From: Clostridia bacterium
Lineage (GTDB): Bacteria > Bacillota > Clostridia > Oscillospirales > Acutalibacteraceae
Assembly (NCBI GenBank): GCA_017410325.1
Contig: JAFQRA010000015.1
Location: forward strand, 20,789 to 84,788
Direction: 5' to 3'
Length of the DNA: 64,000 bases
The position numbers and the translations under genes are program-made. Positions 60,623 through 64,000 of this stretch are shown piece by piece (within the stretch, counting starts at the first letter, position 1; each line of letters opens with the position of its first letter). The notes beneath the pieces are model-generated. The model saw only the letters and a program-made list of their open reading frames with translations. It made no database searches and was not told the DNA's origin.

Positions 60623-62143
60623 GTGAAAATCAGAATGAACAAGCTCGTTGCCGCTCTTCTTGCAATCGCACTCGTTTTCGGTGCGGTTTCCGTTATGGCA
60701 AGCGCAGCTAATGAAAACCCCTATGTTAAAATTTCCTCTATTTCAAACGTTGCTCTCGAATCAAAGGCACAGACTGTAACTGTCAGCCTTTCTCCCGACA
60801 CCGAGCTTAAAAATGCTTCCATTGTCCTCAGTTATGACAAAACTGCTCTTGCAGATGTAAGTGTTGTTAATGCTGATAATAAAGTTGATAAGGATATTAA
60901 AATTTCATCTGGTGCAGAGAATGGCAAAATTACTCTTAATGTTGATTCAGCTGCAAACACAGACAAGACAAATGAGATGACCCTTTTCACAATCAAGTTT
61001 GATTTTGCTAAGGGCACAAAGGGTCTTGTTGAGCTTACTGCCGCTGTTGCTCCTATTGTAACAGAAGATGATGCAAAGGCAACAATCGGCGCAAAAGAAT
61101 TCGGCGCATCACTTGTTATAGGCGAAGAAAAGGAAGCTGTTTACAGCGACCTTGCAGGTATTGCGCTCAAGGGTGCTGTAAAGGCGGCAGGTAAACCTGC
61201 TCCCCGTGCGGATGCAAAGGTTGTCGTTACTCTCAAGCCCTTCGAGGGTGAGGGTGCAATGGCTCCTGTTGCTGATTTTGAGCTTGCATACACAGATGCT
61301 ATCTGCACAAAGCCTGTAGCTACCGATTCTCAAATCAAAGAATTCCTTGATACAAAGGAAAGCGATATTACCGCAAGAATCCAGGCTGTTGACGGCAATT
61401 CCGAAATTACTTATGACGATTTTGACGTTGAAAAGGCAGTTATCACACGTGAGCCCGCAGATGCAAAGACTTACGCTGAGGGCACTTCCTATGTTTGGCA
61501 CGTAACTCTCAAGCAGCTTAAGAAGACTACCGCAAAAATCGAGGTTATCTTCAGACCTGCTTTTGAGGATACAACGCTTTACCACAGCTCCGATATCGCT
61601 CCCTTTGAAATGTCTTTGGAAGTAAACGCAGGCAAAACCGTTAAATCCCAGACCGAAATTCTTTCATATATCAAGACATACTCTCCCACTATTGATCAGT
61701 ACATAAAGTCACAGTCTGCCGACAAGTACGGCATTGACGACTTTGTTCTTGACGAATCCGTTGTCGAGTTCAACGGCGCAAAGATGACGGGCAAGGAAAC
61801 CTTCGTTGAAGGCGGCGAGAACGTTTACACCGTTTACTTTGACCAGGTCAACGTTCCTTCAACCGTTCTCGGCACCGCCGCTCAGGCGCTCGGCAGTATC
61901 GACTACAGCCAGTTTGTAAAGGCTCAGGTTTTCGCAATCAACGAAACGATTGACGCTTTCAAGGCAATGGTTGACAGCCTCGTAAACGCAGAGTGGCCTA
62001 CAGCAGACGATGTCAAGGAAGAAGATAAGGACGACTCCAAGAGCCCGAGCACTGGCTCCTCTCTCAGCCTCGGCTTTGCCCTCGCTTCTGTCGTAGCTCT
62101 CGCTTCTGCCGCAGTTGTTGCAGTCAAGAGAAAAGAAGACTGA
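60623..62143 (+). CDS. Cell-surface protein with a cohesin-like domain and a variant sorting signal
   Basis: A 506-residue exported protein. Signal peptide 1-29 (MNKLVAALLAIALVFGAVSV core). Residues about 32-165 resemble a cohesin-type beta domain (VTVSLSPDTELKNASIVLSYDKT ... MTLFTIKFDF). Two or three similar beta modules follow (YDDFDVEKAVI and IDDFVLDESVV are repeated pieces). The end has KSPSTGSSLSLGFALASVVA then VKRKED: motif, membrane segment and positive tail as in sortase substrates, but with SPSTG in place of LPxTG. It is probably on the surface, where it may bind other proteins. The start is GTG at 60623 after AAAGGA. Strong promoter and terminator suggest high expression. Confidence 0.85.
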   Translation: MKIRMNKLVAALLAIALVFGAVSVMASAANENPYVKISSISNVALESKAQTVTVSLSPDTELKNASIVLSYDKTALADVSVVNADNKVDKDIKISSGAENGKITLNVDSAANTDKTNEMTLFTIKFDFAKGTKGLVELTAAVAPIVTEDDAKATIGAKEFGASLVIGEEKEAVYSDLAGIALKGAVKAAGKPAPRADAKVVVTLKPFEGEGAMAPVADFELAYTDAICTKPVATDSQIKEFLDTKESDITARIQAVDGNSEITYDDFDVEKAVITREPADAKTYAEGTSYVWHVTLKQLKKTTAKIEVIFRPAFEDTTLYHSSDIAPFEMSLEVNAGKTVKSQTEILSYIKTYSPTIDQYIKSQSADKYGIDDFVLDESVVEFNGAKMTGKETFVEGGENVYTVYFDQVNVPSTVLGTAAQALGSIDYSQFVKAQVFAINETIDAFKAMVDSLVNAEWPTADDVKEEDKDDSKSPSTGSSLSLGFALASVVALASAAVVAVKRKED

Positions 62144-62159
62144 TATTAATACAATAGTT

Positions 62160-62202
62160 AAAGGTGTACTTCTTGATGAAAGAGGTACACCTTTATTTTT
62201 TT
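62160..62202 (+). terminator. Terminator after the surface-protein gene
   Basis: Stem AAAGGTGTAC (62160-62169) with GTACACCTTT (62185-62194), followed by ATTTTTTT. Confidence 0.9.
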
Positions 62203-62215
62203 AGGAGATGAAAAA

Positions 62216-62731
62216 ATGAATATACGTTTGATTCTGCCGTGCGCAGAATATAAAGATAAAATATGGAACTATAAAAAGGAATTTGAGCTGGCAGGTGAGG
62301 AACCTCACGGAACAGCTTCACTTAACAGCGCAACTGATTTTGAAACGTGGCTCAAAAACACATTGGGCGAAATGAATGAAGAAACAGTCAGACCGGGTCT
62401 TGTGCCTGCTTGGACTTTTCTTGCCGTTGATGAGAACGATGAAGTGGTCGGTATGATTAATATCCGTCACAGATTAAGTGAGTATCTTTTTAATTTCGGA
62501 GGCCATATCGGCTACAGCGTAAGCCCCTTGCACCGTAGGAAGGGCTACGGCGCTAAAATGTTGGCGTTAGGCTTGCAGGAGTTCAGAAAGCTCGGTACAG
62601 ATAAATGCCTTATAACCTGTAATAAAAACAATATCGCTTCGGCAAAAACAATCCTGCACAATGGCGGTGTTCTCGAAAACGAGGTTATCAACAACGGCGA
62701 AACAATTCAGAGGTATTGGATAACGCTGTAA
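62216..62731 (+). CDS. GNAT family N-acetyltransferase
   Basis: A 171-residue acetyltransferase. TFLAVDENDEVVGMINIRHRL, then GGHIGYSVSPLHRRKGYGAKML with the acetyl-CoA loop RRKGYG (about 108-113), and NIASAKTILHNGG near the end fit the GNAT fold. The substrate cannot be predicted. It lies 14 bases after the terminator of the surface protein, with TAGGAG as ribosome site. No partner is visible. Confidence 0.9.
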   Translation: MNIRLILPCAEYKDKIWNYKKEFELAGEEPHGTASLNSATDFETWLKNTLGEMNEETVRPGLVPAWTFLAVDENDEVVGMINIRHRLSEYLFNFGGHIGYSVSPLHRRKGYGAKMLALGLQEFRKLGTDKCLITCNKNNIASAKTILHNGGVLENEVINNGETIQRYWITL

Positions 62732-62765
62732 AATGCGGCTGTATAAGGTGTCTGCTTTATCAATC

Positions 62766-62791
62766 GTAGGGGTCGGCGTCCCCGACGACCC
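62766..62791. repeat. Truncated GTAGGGG element
   Basis: GTAGGGGTCGGCGTCCCCGACGACCC: one end and one inner hairpin of the GTAGGGG family found at 9177 and 9272, without the second half. Confidence 0.5.
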
Positions 62792-62869
62792 TTAAAGTTT
62801 GCCGATATATATTAATATAGTGTAATGAATAATTAGACAAATCTGAATTTTACAAGGAGAGAAAATACA

Positions 62870-63373
62870 ATGAAAAGCTTTTTTCAAAAGCGTAGTATAG
62901 AAAACAATATCAACATTGAACCAAACGAAACAGAAAAAGTGAATAAAGCCAAGCCATTGATTATTGACGGTTTGACCCAAGAAATGACATTTTTCCACGA
63001 TGAATTCAAAGTTGATGATAAGTCCACCAAATTAACCTTATCTGTGTGTTCAAAGTCTTCGGGTAAACCTGTTGGTAAACTTCATTTCAATTTCGGCGAT
63101 AATGTTCTTGCTCACAGAATTAGTAATAATTCCATAGTTACAACAATTGAAGATATTATTCTTGAATTTATGGATAACAACCCCGATTATGTTGCCGGTG
63201 CACCTATCCTGATGACGGAAAGCGAGTTTTTGGATTGGTATATTAAAACTTATCGGGAAACCAATTGTCAGAATATAGTTCATTTTTTTGTGTATAGCGT
63301 TGAATATTATTATGAGTTTATTCTGAACGCGTTACCCGAAATAACCTTTATCAAAAATGAAGATAGATTTTGA
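62870..63373 (+). CDS. Orphan AT-rich gene of unknown function
   Basis: A 167-residue predicted cytoplasmic protein with an AAGGAGAG ribosome site. It has no signal peptide or membrane segment, a basic start (MKSFFQKRSIENN), a central beta-rich part with VGKLHFNFGD, and an aromatic region YYYEFILNALPEI near the C-terminus. No family is recognised. Its codon use is clearly more AT-rich than that of most neighbours, and it lies between a truncated repeat and an IS110 gene, which suggests recent acquisition. A possible promoter (TTGCCG at 62799, TGTAAT at 62821) precedes it. Confidence 0.7.
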   Translation: MKSFFQKRSIENNINIEPNETEKVNKAKPLIIDGLTQEMTFFHDEFKVDDKSTKLTLSVCSKSSGKPVGKLHFNFGDNVLAHRISNNSIVTTIEDIILEFMDNNPDYVAGAPILMTESEFLDWYIKTYRETNCQNIVHFFVYSVEYYYEFILNALPEITFIKNEDRF

Positions 63374-63510
63374 AGGGTAGGTGGGTAATACTGCCAAAGG
63401 AGGTGACTAACTATTAAAAGTCAAGAACTTTTTTGAAATTTTTAGAGAATTGAAAAAGGCGCACATAAATAAGCCCTATGTTTCAAGGACTGAAAAAATA
63501 TTAGTTAGAA

Positions 63511-64000
63511 TTATCTCATAGCATCAGGATCGTAAACAAGATTTTTCGTTTGAATGGTAAAAAGAACTCGGAGAAGCTTCTTGGCAGTATGAGAAAGAGC
63601 AACACGGAATGTTTTGCCTTGGGCACGTTTCTTTGCGTAATATTCTGCAAATGTAGGCTCGTAGTTTGCAACAGAGCGAGCGCAATTCATAAGAGTATAT
63701 CGCAAATAAGAAGAACCGTGTTTTACCATTTTGCCTTTAGTTTCGGAAGTGCCGGATTGAAAATACCCCGGTTCCATACCCGCAAACGAAAGAAGCTGCG
63801 CAGGATTTTCAAATTTAGAAAAGTCTCCGAATTCGGCAAGAATAACAGCAGCAGATTCGATGCCGATGCCCGGAATGGTTAGCATAGGTGGATTTATCTC
63901 TAAAACACATTCTCGGATAAGGGCTTCCGTTTCGTCAATCTTAGAATCCAATTGACTGAAAATATCAATAACAATAGCCATTTCATGCAACAAAAAATCA
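63511..64000 (-). mobile_element. IS110 family transposase, C-terminal part (5' end cut off)
   Basis: About 163 residues of an IS110-type transposase, open at the right edge. The visible Transposase_20-type part includes LTIPGIGIESAAVILAEFG (helix-hairpin-helix-like), LLSFAGMEPGYFQSG and KHGSSYLRYTLMNCARS with the conserved Ser-bearing G-S-x-LR region, ending in FRVALSHTAKKLLRVLF. The DEDD catalytic domain of the N-terminus lies outside the window. IS110 elements do not make inverted repeats of the usual type, so the left boundary is uncertain; it probably falls between 63374 and 63510. Confidence 0.9.

Noticed and set aside
63400-63510. Inverted repeat CTAACTAT/ATTAGTTAG as the end of the insertion sequence
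   Set aside because: IS110 elements generally lack such terminal inverted repeats, and the pairing is short and imperfect; the boundary cannot be fixed here.

Overview
The window comes from the chromosome of a low-to-moderate GC, endospore-forming Firmicute, most likely an Oscillospiraceae/Ruminococcaceae-type member of the Clostridia. Evidence seen: SpoIIID, SpoIIGA-SigE, a SpoIVFA/SpoIVFB pair and a YlmC-type protein (sporulation); HprK, WhiA, RbgA, TrmK, RNase HII and a CIRCE element (Firmicute hallmarks); AGGAGG-type ribosome binding sites with ATG, GTG and TTG starts; and many -35/-10 pairs with 16-18 bp spacers. No species name is claimed. No rRNA, tRNA, CRISPR array, prophage or biosynthetic cluster was seen. 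The only recognisable mobile gene is an IS110-type transposase cut by the right edge.

Layout. 1-0.6 kb: purE (partial) behind a structured leader or small RNA with its own promoter and terminator-like hairpin. 0.7-8.1 kb: small lipoprotein, YlmC-like protein, GH38 alpha-mannosidase, groES-groEL under CIRCE, and a metallophosphoesterase. 8.2-15 kb: DUF1858 protein, trmK, deoB, a secreted repeat-linker protein, yebC, an MBL-fold hydrolase and a HAD phosphatase. 15-19.6 kb (minus): PrsA-like foldase, QmcA/NfeD membrane pair and a DUF421/DUF4363 pair. 19.7-30.1 kb (plus): ROK kinase and SIS protein, spoIIID, then hprK-glk-murB-whiA-dnaE and pfkA. 30.2-33.2 kb (minus): a BlaI/BlaR1-like repressor and membrane metalloprotease. 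33.4-42.4 kb: pcrA, a DapA-family aldolase, a secreted lipase-like protein, spoIIGA-sigE, tmcAL, a sugar epimerase-like protein and a small membrane protein. 42.5-47 kb: putP, then a minus-strand operon of response regulator, sensor kinase and small alarmone synthetase. 47.1-56.9 kb: spoIVFA-spoIVFB, a radical SAM pair, rplS, two signal peptidases, rbgA, rnhB, yraN, thrC and a phosphoesterase. 57-60.5 kb: tig-clpP-clpX. 60.5-64 kb: a cohesin-like surface protein, a GNAT acetyltransferase, an AT-rich orphan gene and the IS110 fragment.

How it fits together. Most of the window is housekeeping: protein folding and turnover (GroESL, trigger factor, ClpXP, PrsA-like), translation and ribosome assembly (L19, RbgA, TrmK, TmcAL), sugar sensing and glycolysis (HprK, glucokinase, PfkA), and mother-cell sporulation control (SigE, SpoIIID, SpoIVFAB). 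The most interesting signals are regulatory. A SigE-like promoter appears to sit inside a hairpin that masks the spoIIID ribosome binding site. An orphan structured RNA precedes purE. A BlaI-type double operator controls a protease that lacks the penicillin-sensing domain. Families of small inverted-repeat elements occupy several intergenic gaps.
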